This document shows positions 11,132 to 18,686 of a stretch of 64,000 nt of DNA, piece by piece. The DNA is from Pseudomonas sp. HR96. Lineage in GTDB: Bacteria; Pseudomonadota; Gammaproteobacteria; Pseudomonadales; Pseudomonadaceae. Under the pieces are notes generated by a model. That model did no database searches. It was not told where the DNA came from and saw only the letters and a program-made list of their open reading frames with translations. The stretch is taken from contig NZ_CP139141.1 of NCBI RefSeq assembly GCF_034059295.1, forward strand, positions 248,001-312,000. The letters are read 5' to 3'. A program made the translations under genes and the position numbers. Positions within the stretch are counted from its first letter, which is position 1, and each line of letters opens with the position of its first letter.

Positions 11132-11145
11132 GCCAAAGTATTGAC
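11132..11145. promoter_or_regulatory. FleQ-box-like palindrome 2
   Basis: GCCAAAGTATTGAC matches about 10 of 14 positions of the FleQ consensus. It lies 39 bp (nearly four helical turns) from the first box, so the two sites would be on the same face of the DNA. Confidence 0.4.
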
Positions 11146-11433
11146 CTTGCCACATGACCCAGCGGGCGACGTCGCAATAGCACTCTGATACTACACCCGC
11201 GTACGGGTTATCGGCCGCGATTGGACGACCGTTACAAATATTCCGACATGCGGCTCAGAGGCAACATCGCGAGAGCCGCTGTCCCAGACCCTGGCCGCTA
11301 TCGGCAAAGGGCTAGCATGCTAACCCCGCAATCAATCCAGCCGGGGCTTTGAGCGATGAAATCGTCAACCGTTCATCGCATAAGCACAAATCCTGCCATT
11401 GCCCGTCTGTGCCCTTCTGCGAGCGCTCCGGAG

Positions 11434-11473
11434 CTCGCGCAAGCGCTTGAACCCTCGCGCAAGCGCTTGAACC
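11434..11473. repeat. Two direct 20-bp repeats with palindromic core
   Basis: Units 11434-11453 and 11454-11473 are identical and abut. Each contains the perfect palindrome CAAGCGCTTG, which fits the AAnCGnTT core of LacI/Cra-family operators. Possible regulator site; the regulator is unknown. Confidence 0.5.
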
Positions 11474-11550
11474 ATATAGACTCCCGCCCGATGCACGAGC
11501 CGTAGCGGCAGTTATGCAGCGCCATTGGATCGACAGGCTTGGCGCCGGAA

Positions 11551-11568
11551 TTTGTCAAAAGTGACAAA
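11551..11568. promoter_or_regulatory. Palindromic operator-like site
   Basis: TTTGTCA-AAAG-TGACAAA: 7-bp perfect arms with a 4-bp centre, in a long non-coding region between divergent genes. It resembles a dimer-binding site; the protein is unknown. Confidence 0.35.
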
Positions 11569-11746
11569 AAACGGCGTGCCGATGGGCAGAACCCGTCACT
11601 GCGCCGATCTTTATCGGCGCTGCGAGCCCATTAAGCAGGGAATGTGACCACGGTGCCCAGGGCCGTGCCCTGCAGTTTCGACCTGCCTGGCCGATAAACC
11701 AGCAACGACCTTGCGCAGCCTCTGCCCGCGCGGGTTTGCCGGGGCT

Positions 11747-11762
11747 TGGCACTGCTTGTGCA
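11747..11762 (+). promoter_or_regulatory. Weak sigma-54-like promoter before lapB
   Basis: TGGCAC followed by TGCTT and GTGCA gives the required GG-N10-GC spacing, with one mismatch in the -12 element. A start near 11773 would leave a ~75-base leader before lapB. It could be a chance match. Confidence 0.25.
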
Positions 11763-11846
11763 ATGCGCCCTGCGTGAGGCGTCAAGAGGCCGGCATGGCG
11801 GTTCAGGCCAGGCGGATGGATTAATGCACAGAGTGAGAGTGTCAGC

Positions 11847-14000
11847 GTGGAATCAGAAGTAACTCAGGCCGAATACAGCCATGACCCGCGAAACCAGCAC
11901 GACGATCCGTTGCTCGACGGCTTGCTGGCTCTCTGCGCGCTGCATCAGAAGCCCGCCAGCCGCGCCATGCTGACCACCGGCCTGCCACTGCCGGCGCAAC
12001 GCCTGAGCCCCGAATTGCTCAGCCGCGCCGCCGCTCGCGCTGGCCTGCAAGGCCGCCTGCTGCGGCGCAAGCTCGAGGCGATCCCGGCCATCGCCCTGCC
12101 GGCCATGCTGCTCCTCAAGGACAACCGCGCAGCCATCCTGCTCGGCTGGGAAGGCGAGCAGGCGCGCCTGCTGCTCAGCGAGAGCGATGGCGGCGAGGTG
12201 CGGGTGAGCCGCGAACTGCTGCTGGATGACTACAGCGGCCGGGTATTCTTCGCCCAGCCGCAGCACAAATTCGATACCAACACCGGCACCTTGATTCCGC
12301 GGGCCCGCTCCTGGTTTCGAGACACCCTCAAGCGCTCGCGCTGGCTGTATGCCGACGCCATCGCCGCCAGCCTGGTAATCAACCTGATCGCCCTGGCGGC
12401 GCCGCTGTTCGTGATGAACGTGTACGACCGTGTGGTGCCCAACCAGGCCACCGCGACCTTGTGGATCCTCGCGGCCGGCATCACCGGCGCCTACCTGTTC
12501 GACCTGCTGCTCAAGGGCCTGCGCGGCTTGTGCCTTGACCTGGCCGGGAAGAAGACCGACCTGATCATCTCTGCCACGCTGTTCGAGCGCATCGTCGGCA
12601 TGTCGATGAAATTCCGCCCGGCGCGGGTCGGCAGCTTTGCGCAGAACATTCATGAATTCCAGGGCATGCGCGACTTTCTCACCTCGTTGACCCTGGCCAG
12701 CCTGATCGATTTGCCGTTCACCGTGATCATCCTTGCGGTCATCGCCCTGCTGGGCGGCAATCTGGTGTGGATTCCGATCATCGCCTTCCCCCTGGCCCTG
12801 GGCATCGGCCACCTCCTGCAAAAACCGCTGACCGCCACCATGGAACGCACCATGGCACTGGGCTCCGAGCGGCAGTCGAGCCTGATCGAAACCCTCGCCG
12901 GGCTGGACGCGGTCAAGGTCAACAACGCCGAAAGCGAGCGCCAGTACCAGTGGGAACAGACCATCGGCACCCTCAGCCGCCTGGAGCTGCGGGTCAAGGT
13001 GCTGTCGAGCCTGGCCATGAACATCACCCTGCTGATCCAGCAAATGGCCGGCGTGGCGATGATCGCCTGCGGCGTGTACCAGATCATCGACGGCAACCTG
13101 AGCATGGGCGGCCTGGTGGCCTGCTACATGCTCAGCGGCCGCGCCCTCGGCCCTCTGGCACAACTCTCGGGTCTGCTGACCCGTTACCAGCAAGCCAAGG
13201 TGACCATGGTTTCGGTCGACCAGATGATGGAGTTGCCGCAAGAGCGCAGCTTCGAAGAGCGCCCCATGAGCCGTGCCGTGCTGCAGGGCGCCATCGAGCT
13301 GCGCAACCTCAATTTCACCTACCCCGGCCAGCAGAATCTGGCCCTGGCCAACGTCAACCTGAGTGTGCGCCCGGGCGAGAAGATCGGCATCATCGGCCGC
13401 AGCGGCTCGGGCAAGAGCTCGCTGGCCAAGCTGCTGGTAGGCCTTTACCAGGCAGATAGCGGCCAATTGCTGGTGGACGGCGTGGACATCAACCAGATCG
13501 ACGTCAGCGAGTTGCGCCACAACATCGGCTACGTGCCCCAGGACATCCAGCTCTTGGCCGGTACCCTGCGCGACAACCTGGTGTCCGGTGCCCGGTACGT
13601 GGAAGACGAGCTGGTGTTGCAGGCCGCTGAGCTGGCCGGCGTGCACGAGTTTGCCCGCCTGCACCCGCAGGGTTACGAACTGCAGGTCGGCGAGCGTGGC
13701 CAGAACCTCTCCGGTGGGCAGCGGCAGAACGTTGCCCTGGGCCGCGCGCTGCTGCTCAATCCGCCGATACTGCTGCTGGACGAACCCACCAGCGCCATGG
13801 ACAACACCGGCGAAGAGCGGCTCAAGCAGCGCCTGCAGTCGGTGGTGGAAAACAAGACCGTCATCCTCGTCACTCACCGTGCCTCGCTGCTGTCGCTGGT
13901 CGACCGCCTGCTGGTGATCGACCGTGGCCAGATCCTCGCCGATGGCCCGAAAGCCGCCGTGATGGAAGCGTTGAAGAAGGGGCAGATCAGTGTTGCTTAA
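11847..14000 (+). CDS. lapB: LapB, type I secretion ABC transporter (adhesin exporter)
   Basis: The 717-residue inner-membrane ATPase drives export of the RTX adhesin. It has an N-terminal C39-like domain (about 20-135) that appears non-catalytic (no recognisable Cys/His/Asp peptidase set), as usual for LapB. A six-helix ABC transmembrane domain (~160-440) follows. The nucleotide-binding domain (~480-710) has Walker A GRSGSGKSS near 516, signature LSGGQ near 621 and Walker B ILLLDEPT. The start is GTG 11847, with GAGAGTG shortly upstream. It overlaps lapC by 11 bp, so the two are translationally coupled. The adhesin gene is transcribed divergently 885 bp away. Confidence 0.93.
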   Translation: MESEVTQAEYSHDPRNQHDDPLLDGLLALCALHQKPASRAMLTTGLPLPAQRLSPELLSRAAARAGLQGRLLRRKLEAIPAIALPAMLLLKDNRAAILLGWEGEQARLLLSESDGGEVRVSRELLLDDYSGRVFFAQPQHKFDTNTGTLIPRARSWFRDTLKRSRWLYADAIAASLVINLIALAAPLFVMNVYDRVVPNQATATLWILAAGITGAYLFDLLLKGLRGLCLDLAGKKTDLIISATLFERIVGMSMKFRPARVGSFAQNIHEFQGMRDFLTSLTLASLIDLPFTVIILAVIALLGGNLVWIPIIAFPLALGIGHLLQKPLTATMERTMALGSERQSSLIETLAGLDAVKVNNAESERQYQWEQTIGTLSRLELRVKVLSSLAMNITLLIQQMAGVAMIACGVYQIIDGNLSMGGLVACYMLSGRALGPLAQLSGLLTRYQQAKVTMVSVDQMMELPQERSFEERPMSRAVLQGAIELRNLNFTYPGQQNLALANVNLSVRPGEKIGIIGRSGSGKSSLAKLLVGLYQADSGQLLVDGVDINQIDVSELRHNIGYVPQDIQLLAGTLRDNLVSGARYVEDELVLQAAELAGVHEFARLHPQGYELQVGERGQNLSGGQRQNVALGRALLLNPPILLLDEPTSAMDNTGEERLKQRLQSVVENKTVILVTHRASLLSLVDRLLVIDRGQILADGPKAAVMEALKKGQISVA

Positions 14001-15342
14001 ATCCGCAGTGGGCTATTTCAAGGGGGGCGCCTCGCTGGATGGCCAGCCGCTGCCCGAGGTCAAGAAAGCGCTGATCGACGACGCACCGCGTATCGTCCGG
14101 CTGACCATCTGGGGCGTGATCGCGTTCTTCGCGTTTCTCGTCGGCTGGGCGCATTTCGCGGTGATCGACGAGGTCACCAAGGGCGAAGGCAAGGCCATCC
14201 CGTCGTCCAAGGTACAGAAGATCCAGAACCTGGAGGGCGGTATCGTCGCCGAGATCTACGTCAAGGAAGGGCAGATCGTCGAAGCCGGCGCGCCGTTGCT
14301 GCGCCTGGACGACACCCGTTTCGCCTCCAACGTCGGCGAGACCGAAGCTGACCGCGTGGCCATGGAACTGCGTGTCGAGCGTCTCAGTGCCGAAGTCGAC
14401 GACCGCCCGCTGAAGATCACCGACGACGCTCGCAAGTCGGTGCCCAACCAGGCCGCCAACGAAGAGTCGCTGTACCAGAGCCGCAAGCAGCAGCTCAATG
14501 ACGAGGTCGGTGGCCTGCAACAGCAATTGCTGCAGAAGCAGCAGGAACTGCGCGAGTTCACCGCCAAGCAGGGCCAGTACAGCAGCAGCCTGGCGCTGCT
14601 GCGCCAGGAGATCAATATGTCCGAGCCGCTGGTCAAGGCCGGCGCGGTGTCGCCGGTGGAGATGCTGCGGCTCAAACGCTCGGAAGTCGAACTGCGCGGG
14701 CAGATGGACGGCACCACCCTGGCCATTCCGCGGGCCCAGGCGGCCATCGAGGAAGTGCGCCGCAAGATCGACGAGACTCGCGGCAAATTCCGCAGCGACG
14801 CCCTGACCCAACTCAACGAAGCGCGCACCGACCTGAGCAAGGCCCAGGCCACCGGCAAGGCGCTGGACGATCGGGTCAAGCGCACCATGGTCACCTCGCC
14901 GGTGCGTGGCATCGTCAAGCAGCTGCTGGTCAACACCGTGGGCGGCATCGTCCAGCCGGGCAGCGACCTGCTGGAAATCGTGCCGCTGGATGACACCTTG
15001 CTGATCGAGGCGCGCATCCGTCCGCAGGACATCGCCTTCCTTCACCCCGGCCAGGAAGCCATGATCAAGTTCACCGCCTATGACTACACCATCTATGGCG
15101 GCCTGAAGGGCAAGCTGGAGCAGATCGGCGCCGACACCGTGCAGGACGAAGAAAAGAAAAACACCTTCTACGTGATCAAGCTGCGCACCGACCGCAGCCA
15201 CCTGGGCAGCGACGACAAGCCGCTGCTGATCATCCCCGGCATGGTTGCTTCGGTGGACATCATCACCGGCAAGAAGAGCGTGCTGAGCTACCTGCTCAAG
15301 CCGATCATCAAGGCCCGCGCCGAGTCGTTGCACGAGCGCTAG
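13990..15342 (+). CDS. lapC: LapC, HlyD-family membrane fusion protein
   Basis: The 450-residue periplasmic adaptor of the type I secretion system links LapB to a TolC-like outer-membrane channel. It has a short cytosolic N-terminus, one membrane helix at about 38-57 (IWGVIAFFAFLVGWAHFAV), a first lipoyl half (~75-105), a long coiled coil (~120-300) and a C-terminal beta-barrel with HlyD signature residues (~300-430). The start is GTG 13990 inside the end of lapB. No outer-membrane partner gene follows, so LapE must be encoded elsewhere. Confidence 0.93.
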   Translation: MLLKSAVGYFKGGASLDGQPLPEVKKALIDDAPRIVRLTIWGVIAFFAFLVGWAHFAVIDEVTKGEGKAIPSSKVQKIQNLEGGIVAEIYVKEGQIVEAGAPLLRLDDTRFASNVGETEADRVAMELRVERLSAEVDDRPLKITDDARKSVPNQAANEESLYQSRKQQLNDEVGGLQQQLLQKQQELREFTAKQGQYSSSLALLRQEINMSEPLVKAGAVSPVEMLRLKRSEVELRGQMDGTTLAIPRAQAAIEEVRRKIDETRGKFRSDALTQLNEARTDLSKAQATGKALDDRVKRTMVTSPVRGIVKQLLVNTVGGIVQPGSDLLEIVPLDDTLLIEARIRPQDIAFLHPGQEAMIKFTAYDYTIYGGLKGKLEQIGADTVQDEEKKNTFYVIKLRTDRSHLGSDDKPLLIIPGMVASVDIITGKKSVLSYLLKPIIKARAESLHER

Positions 15343-15359
15343 GCTGCGACAGGTCCAAG

Positions 15360-15376
15360 GCCCGCGCGCAGCGGGC
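15360..15376 (+). terminator. Small GC hairpin after lapC
   Basis: GCCCGC-GCGCA-GCGGGC lies 18 bp after the lapC stop. No T-run follows, so it is only a weak candidate terminator. Confidence 0.3.
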
Positions 15377-15402
15377 TCCGATGTGCATCTTATCCTCTGG
15401 AT

Positions 15403-15418
15403 GTTATGTCTGCATAAC
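15403..15418. promoter_or_regulatory. HipB-type operator O1
   Basis: GTTATG-TCTG-CATAAC, a perfect palindrome (6-bp arms, 4-bp centre). It is the first of three copies in front of the antitoxin gene and probably binds the HipB dimer. Confidence 0.65.
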
Positions 15419-15432
15419 GTTCTGCCTGAAAA

Positions 15433-15448
15433 GTTATGCTGGCATAAC
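15433..15448. promoter_or_regulatory. HipB-type operator O2
   Basis: GTTATG-CTGG-CATAAC, exactly 30 bp (three helical turns) from the first copy, allowing side-by-side binding of two dimers. Confidence 0.65.
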
Positions 15449-15450
15449 AA

Positions 15451-15479
15451 TAGACGAACAGGGTAATGTAACGTATACA
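15451..15479 (+). promoter_or_regulatory. Probable sigma-70 promoter of hipBA
   Basis: TAGACG (-35, 15451-15456), a 17-bp spacer and TATACA (-10, 15474-15479) sit between operators 2 and 3. Bound antitoxin would flank and close this promoter. Confidence 0.45.
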
Positions 15480-15497
15480 TGACCTAACACCTCCGGA

Positions 15498-15513
15498 GTT
15501 ACGCAGGCATAAC
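15498..15513. promoter_or_regulatory. HipB-type operator O3
   Basis: GTTACG-CAGG-CATAAC has one change from the other copies and ends at the base before the antitoxin ATG. It includes the AGG that serves as ribosome site, so it lies downstream of the promoter. Confidence 0.6.
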
Positions 15514-15765
15514 ATGGACCCGCAACTCATCGTCGAGCGTCTTGGTCGACAGATCACCCAGATGCGCAAACATCGTGGCATGACCATCATGCAGCTCGCC
15601 GAACTGGCTGGGGTCACCCGGCAAAAGCTCGCGGAAATCGAGAAAGGCCGGCTCACGGTCTCCATGCACTCGTACGCCAAGGTCATCGCCGCGATGAGTT
15701 CCGAACTGGCGATCCAGCCCGCACGGCGGCCGACTCTGGACGAACTGCGCGAGATATTTCAGTGA
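15514..15765 (+). CDS. hipB: HipB-like antitoxin, XRE-family DNA-binding protein
   Basis: An 83-residue helix-turn-helix protein (XRE fold over residues 6-65; LAELAGVTRQKLAEIEKG is the recognition region). It would bind the three palindromes ahead of its own gene and inhibit the kinase encoded next. It overlaps hipA by 4 bp (GTGA), the usual coupled arrangement. The C-terminal tail (LDELREIF) is short, as in HipB proteins where it is the protease-sensitive part. ATG 15514 follows directly after operator 3. Confidence 0.85.
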   Translation: MDPQLIVERLGRQITQMRKHRGMTIMQLAELAGVTRQKLAEIEKGRLTVSMHSYAKVIAAMSSELAIQPARRPTLDELREIFQ

Positions 15766-16967
15766 AACCGATGGATCGTGCACTCATCCTTACGCCGGCT
15801 GGTCTGAGTGGCGAGTTGTCCTACAGCCCCGCTGAGGATTACCGGTTTCGCTACGGCATTGGCGCAACCCAAGACCTGCAGATAAGCCTGACCATGCCGA
15901 TCCGCGATTCGAGCTATACCTCTCGCGCCTTGCATCCCGTCTTCCAAATGAATCTGCCAGAGGGCTATGTCCTCGAACAGTTGCGCAACCGCCTGGCCAA
16001 AAGCACCCCGATCAATCCGATGTTGCTCATGGCGCTCGCCGGTAGCGGTTCGCCCATTGGCAGAGTCAGGGTTGAGGCGCCTTCGCTGGACGAATGGCTT
16101 CAGCGCGCGCCGCAGCCGTCCGGGGAGAGGCTCGACGAGCTGCTGGCCTGGGATGGTGCGCAGGATCTGTTCGCCAGCTTGCTCGACAAGTACATCCTGC
16201 GCTCCGGTATTTCCGGGGTTCAGCCCAAGTTGATCGTTCCTGAACAGGTCAGCCCCGACAGCAAGGTCAAGGTGCTGACGCCGGAACTGATCGTCAAGAC
16301 GGGCAGGGATGATTTTCCTGGCCTGGCGATCAACGAGTTCGTGTGCATGGACGCCGCGCGCCGGGCCGGGATCGCCGTGCCCGAGTTCTTTCTTTCCGAC
16401 AATCGCCGGCTGTTCGTGATGCGGCGCTTTGATCGTGCGGCCGACCAGCGTCCTTTGGGGTTCGAGGACATGGCAGTGCTGACCGGGCTGGGTACCGAAG
16501 ACAAATACAACTCCAGCTACGAGAAAATCGCCAGGGTATTGCGGCTGTTCTGCGCGCCGACGTTGCTCAAGGGCAGCCTGGAGCAGCTGTTCGATATGGT
16601 CGCGCTGAGCTGCATGGTCGGCAATGGCGATGGCCATTTGAAAAACTTCGGCCTGCTGTACGAAGACCCACTGGGCGCTGATGCGCGACTGGCTCCGGCT
16701 TACGACATCGTAAATACCACCGCCTACCTCCCGGAGGATTCGCTGGCCCTGAGCCTGGCCGGTTCCAAGAGCCTGTTTCGGTCACGCCTGGGCATCCTCG
16801 ACTTTGCCCAGAGCTGCGAGATTCGTGATGCCAAGGCAAGGCTTCGACGGTTGATAGAAGCGGTCGAGGAGTCGTTGGCGGTCAATCGCCCTTTAGCGCC
16901 ATCCGCGCCCCACGTGTTCGAGGCCATCGCCCATGCCCAAGGTCTCTTCGCCCAGACATTCCGCTGA
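15762..16967 (+). CDS. hipA: HipA-type serine/threonine kinase toxin
   Basis: The 401-residue kinase is of normal HipA length. In E. coli, HipA phosphorylates glutamyl-tRNA synthetase and stops growth, giving persistence. It has an N-terminal HipA domain (~5-105) and a kinase core with the P-loop-like RSGISGVQPK (147-156, containing the serine that autophosphorylates in HipA). The catalytic segment is GNGDGHLKN (287-295, Asp290) and the metal-binding segment is YDI (Asp315). All key residues look intact. The likely start is GTG 15762 overlapping the antitoxin stop; ATG 15771 is possible. Whether the target is the same as in E. coli cannot be told. Confidence 0.87.
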   Translation: MKPMDRALILTPAGLSGELSYSPAEDYRFRYGIGATQDLQISLTMPIRDSSYTSRALHPVFQMNLPEGYVLEQLRNRLAKSTPINPMLLMALAGSGSPIGRVRVEAPSLDEWLQRAPQPSGERLDELLAWDGAQDLFASLLDKYILRSGISGVQPKLIVPEQVSPDSKVKVLTPELIVKTGRDDFPGLAINEFVCMDAARRAGIAVPEFFLSDNRRLFVMRRFDRAADQRPLGFEDMAVLTGLGTEDKYNSSYEKIARVLRLFCAPTLLKGSLEQLFDMVALSCMVGNGDGHLKNFGLLYEDPLGADARLAPAYDIVNTTAYLPEDSLALSLAGSKSLFRSRLGILDFAQSCEIRDAKARLRRLIEAVEESLAVNRPLAPSAPHVFEAIAHAQGLFAQTFR

Positions 16968-17121
16968 TCCCGAATATTTCAAAATAAAAATTCCAAAAAT
17001 AAAATAGATAGAATCTCAATTGATTTTCCCGAGTCGCCGTTCTAGCCTCTGATCACCCCCCCGGGTGCGCGCTCGCGTGCCGGTGTGCTGCAGGCCCACA
17101 AGAACAACTCAGGAGCCATCA
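16968..17121 (+). promoter_or_regulatory. AT-rich promoter region of the dehydrogenase gene
   Basis: Bases 16975-17030 are strikingly A/T-rich for this genome and contain two similar A-rich direct segments around AAAATAAAA next to TTCC. This is the kind of site used by RpiR-type inositol regulators. AGGAG at 17111-17115 is the ribosome site. Confidence 0.4.
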
Positions 17122-18132
17122 ATGACAGTCAATCTTGGCGTTATCGGTACCGGTGCGATCGGTACCGACCACATTCGTCGCTGCCACCTCGCCCTTAGCG
17201 GCGCGCGGGTCGTAGCGGTCAACGACATCAATGCGGAGCAGGCGCGCAAGGCCGTCGCCGGGCTGGGGATCGACGCCGAGGTCTATGCCAACGCACAAGA
17301 CCTGATCGACGCCGAAAACGTCCACGCCATCCTGGTCACCTCATGGGGCCCCAGCCACGAAGAGCTGGTGCTGGCCGCCATCGCCGCCGGCAAGCCGGTG
17401 TTCTGCGAAAAGCCCCTGGCGGTCACGGCTGCCGGCTGCCTGCGCATCGTCGAAGCCGAACAGGCCCACGGCAAGCGCCTGGTGCAGGTGGGCTACATGC
17501 GTGAATACGACCAGGGCTACCTGGCGCTCAAGGCGGTGATCGACAGCGGGCAGATCGGCGAGCCGCTGATGCTGCACTGCGCCCACCGCAACCCTACTGT
17601 GCCGCAGGCCTATGGCACCAGCATGGCCATCACTGACACGCTGATTCACGAGCTGGACGTGTTGCGCTGGCTGCTGGATGACGACTTCGTCTCGGCCCAG
17701 GTGATCTTCCCGCGCACCACCCGCCACACCCACAGCCAGCTGCGCGACCCGCAGATCGTCCTGCTGGAAACCGTCAAGGGCGTGCGCATCGACGTCGAGG
17801 TGTTCGTCAACTGCCGCTATGGCTACGACATCCAGTGCCAGGTGGTGGGCGAGGAGGGCATCGCCAGCCTGCCGGAACCCAGCAGCGTACAGCTGCGCAG
17901 CGGCGCCAAGCTGTCCACCGAGATCCTCATGGACTGGAAAGATCGCTTCATCCAGGCCTACGACGTCGAATTGCAGGCGTTCATCGGCAGCGTCAGCAGC
18001 GGCCAGATCGGCGGCCCGTCGGCGTGGAACGGTTATGCCGCGGCAGTGGCAGCCGATGCCTGCATGCAGGCGCAGGAAAGCGGCGAGATTGTGCCGATCA
18101 AGATGCCGGAGCGGCCGGCTTTCTATGCCTGA
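17122..18132 (+). CDS. iolG: Inositol 2-dehydrogenase (Gfo/Idh/MocA family)
   Basis: The 336-residue NAD-dependent dehydrogenase oxidises myo-inositol to 2-keto-inositol, the first catabolic step. A Rossmann fold with VIGTGAIG (residues ~6-13) binds NAD. The family lysine motif CEKP lies near residue 95, and the catalytic D/H pair is in [12 protein letters not shown] (~172-183). The overall sequence closely resembles Pseudomonas IolG. ATG 17122 has a well-spaced AGGAG. No other iol gene is nearby, so it stands alone between hipBA and an efflux operon. It may be a second paralogue with another polyol as substrate. Confidence 0.78.
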   Translation: MTVNLGVIGTGAIGTDHIRRCHLALSGARVVAVNDINAEQARKAVAGLGIDAEVYANAQDLIDAENVHAILVTSWGPSHEELVLAAIAAGKPVFCEKPLAVTAAGCLRIVEAEQAHGKRLVQVGYMREYDQGYLALKAVIDSGQIGEPLMLHCAHRNPTVPQAYGTSMAITDTLIHELDVLRWLLDDDFVSAQVIFPRTTRHTHSQLRDPQIVLLETVKGVRIDVEVFVNCRYGYDIQCQVVGEEGIASLPEPSSVQLRSGAKLSTEILMDWKDRFIQAYDVELQAFIGSVSSGQIGGPSAWNGYAAAVAADACMQAQESGEIVPIKMPERPAFYA

Positions 18133-18187
18133 GTGACCCTGGGAGCCATCCGCCGAACGGCCTTGACGAAACATTCGGTCATAATAG

Positions 18188-18203
18188 ATAGTTAGCAAAC
18201 TAT
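18188..18203. promoter_or_regulatory. MarR/SlyA-type operator
   Basis: ATAGTT-AGCA-AACTAT is a palindrome with 6-bp arms whose core TTAGCAAACTA resembles the SlyA consensus TTAGCAAGCTAA. It ends 9 bp before the MarR-family gene and probably mediates autoregulation of the efflux operon. Confidence 0.6.
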
Positions 18204-18212
18204 GATTATCGG

Positions 18213-18686
18213 ATGAATCCGGGCCCGTTCGTGAACCTCGACAAGCTCCAACTCAACATCAGCAGCGGCATGGTCGTAGGCGCGCGGCACTGGCGGCGGA
18301 TCTGCCAGAGCGCGCTGTCCAACTACGGCATTTCCGAAGCCTGCGCCGTGCCTTTGTTGATGATAGTGCGCCTTGGCGACGGCGTGCGGCAGGTTGCCGT
18401 GGCGCATGCCTCGGGGCTGGAAGGCCCGTCGCTGGTGCGTTTGCTCGACCAATTGTGCAGTGCCGGCTTCGTGGTCAGAACGGCCGACAGCACCGACCGC
18501 CGGGCCAAGGCGCTGAGCCTGACCGACAGCGGCCGCACCTTGGCCGAATCCATCGAGGCGGAGCTGGTGCGCCTGCGCCGCGAGCTGTTCGAGGGCGTCG
18601 AGCGCAGTGACCTGGAAGCCGCGTTGCGGGTCATTCGCCTGTTCGAAGAGGCCGGTCCCGGCCTGCCGGTCAACCACCATGAGTGA
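18213..18686 (+). CDS. MarR/SlyA-family regulator of the efflux operon
   Basis: A 157-residue winged helix-turn-helix repressor. The recognition helix region is HASGLEGPSLVRLLDQL (~68-84) and the wing DRRAKALSLTDSG (~97-109). The gene overlaps the FUSC transporter gene by 8 bp and heads a five-gene operon, which implies local control, with release by an aromatic acid or drug ligand as in MarR. The palindrome just upstream fits autorepression. Confidence 0.85.
   Translation: MNPGPFVNLDKLQLNISSGMVVGARHWRRICQSALSNYGISEACAVPLLMIVRLGDGVRQVAVAHASGLEGPSLVRLLDQLCSAGFVVRTADSTDRRAKALSLTDSGRTLAESIEAELVRLRRELFEGVERSDLEAALRVIRLFEEAGPGLPVNHHE

Larger units (their letters stand above)
10962..11846. promoter_or_regulatory. 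885-bp divergent control region between adhesin and lapB
   Basis: This stretch holds no convincing gene. It contains two FleQ-box-like palindromes near the adhesin end, a 20-bp tandem repeat with palindromic cores in the middle, a GTCA/TGAC palindrome, and a weak sigma-54-like element before lapB. These are listed separately. The length and density of palindromes suggest complex control of the adhesin and its transporter. Confidence 0.55.

Noticed and set aside
11373..11785. Small leftward open frames in the adhesin/lapB intergenic region
   Set aside because: They lack ribosome sites and family-like features, and overlap repeats and palindromes; treated as non-coding.
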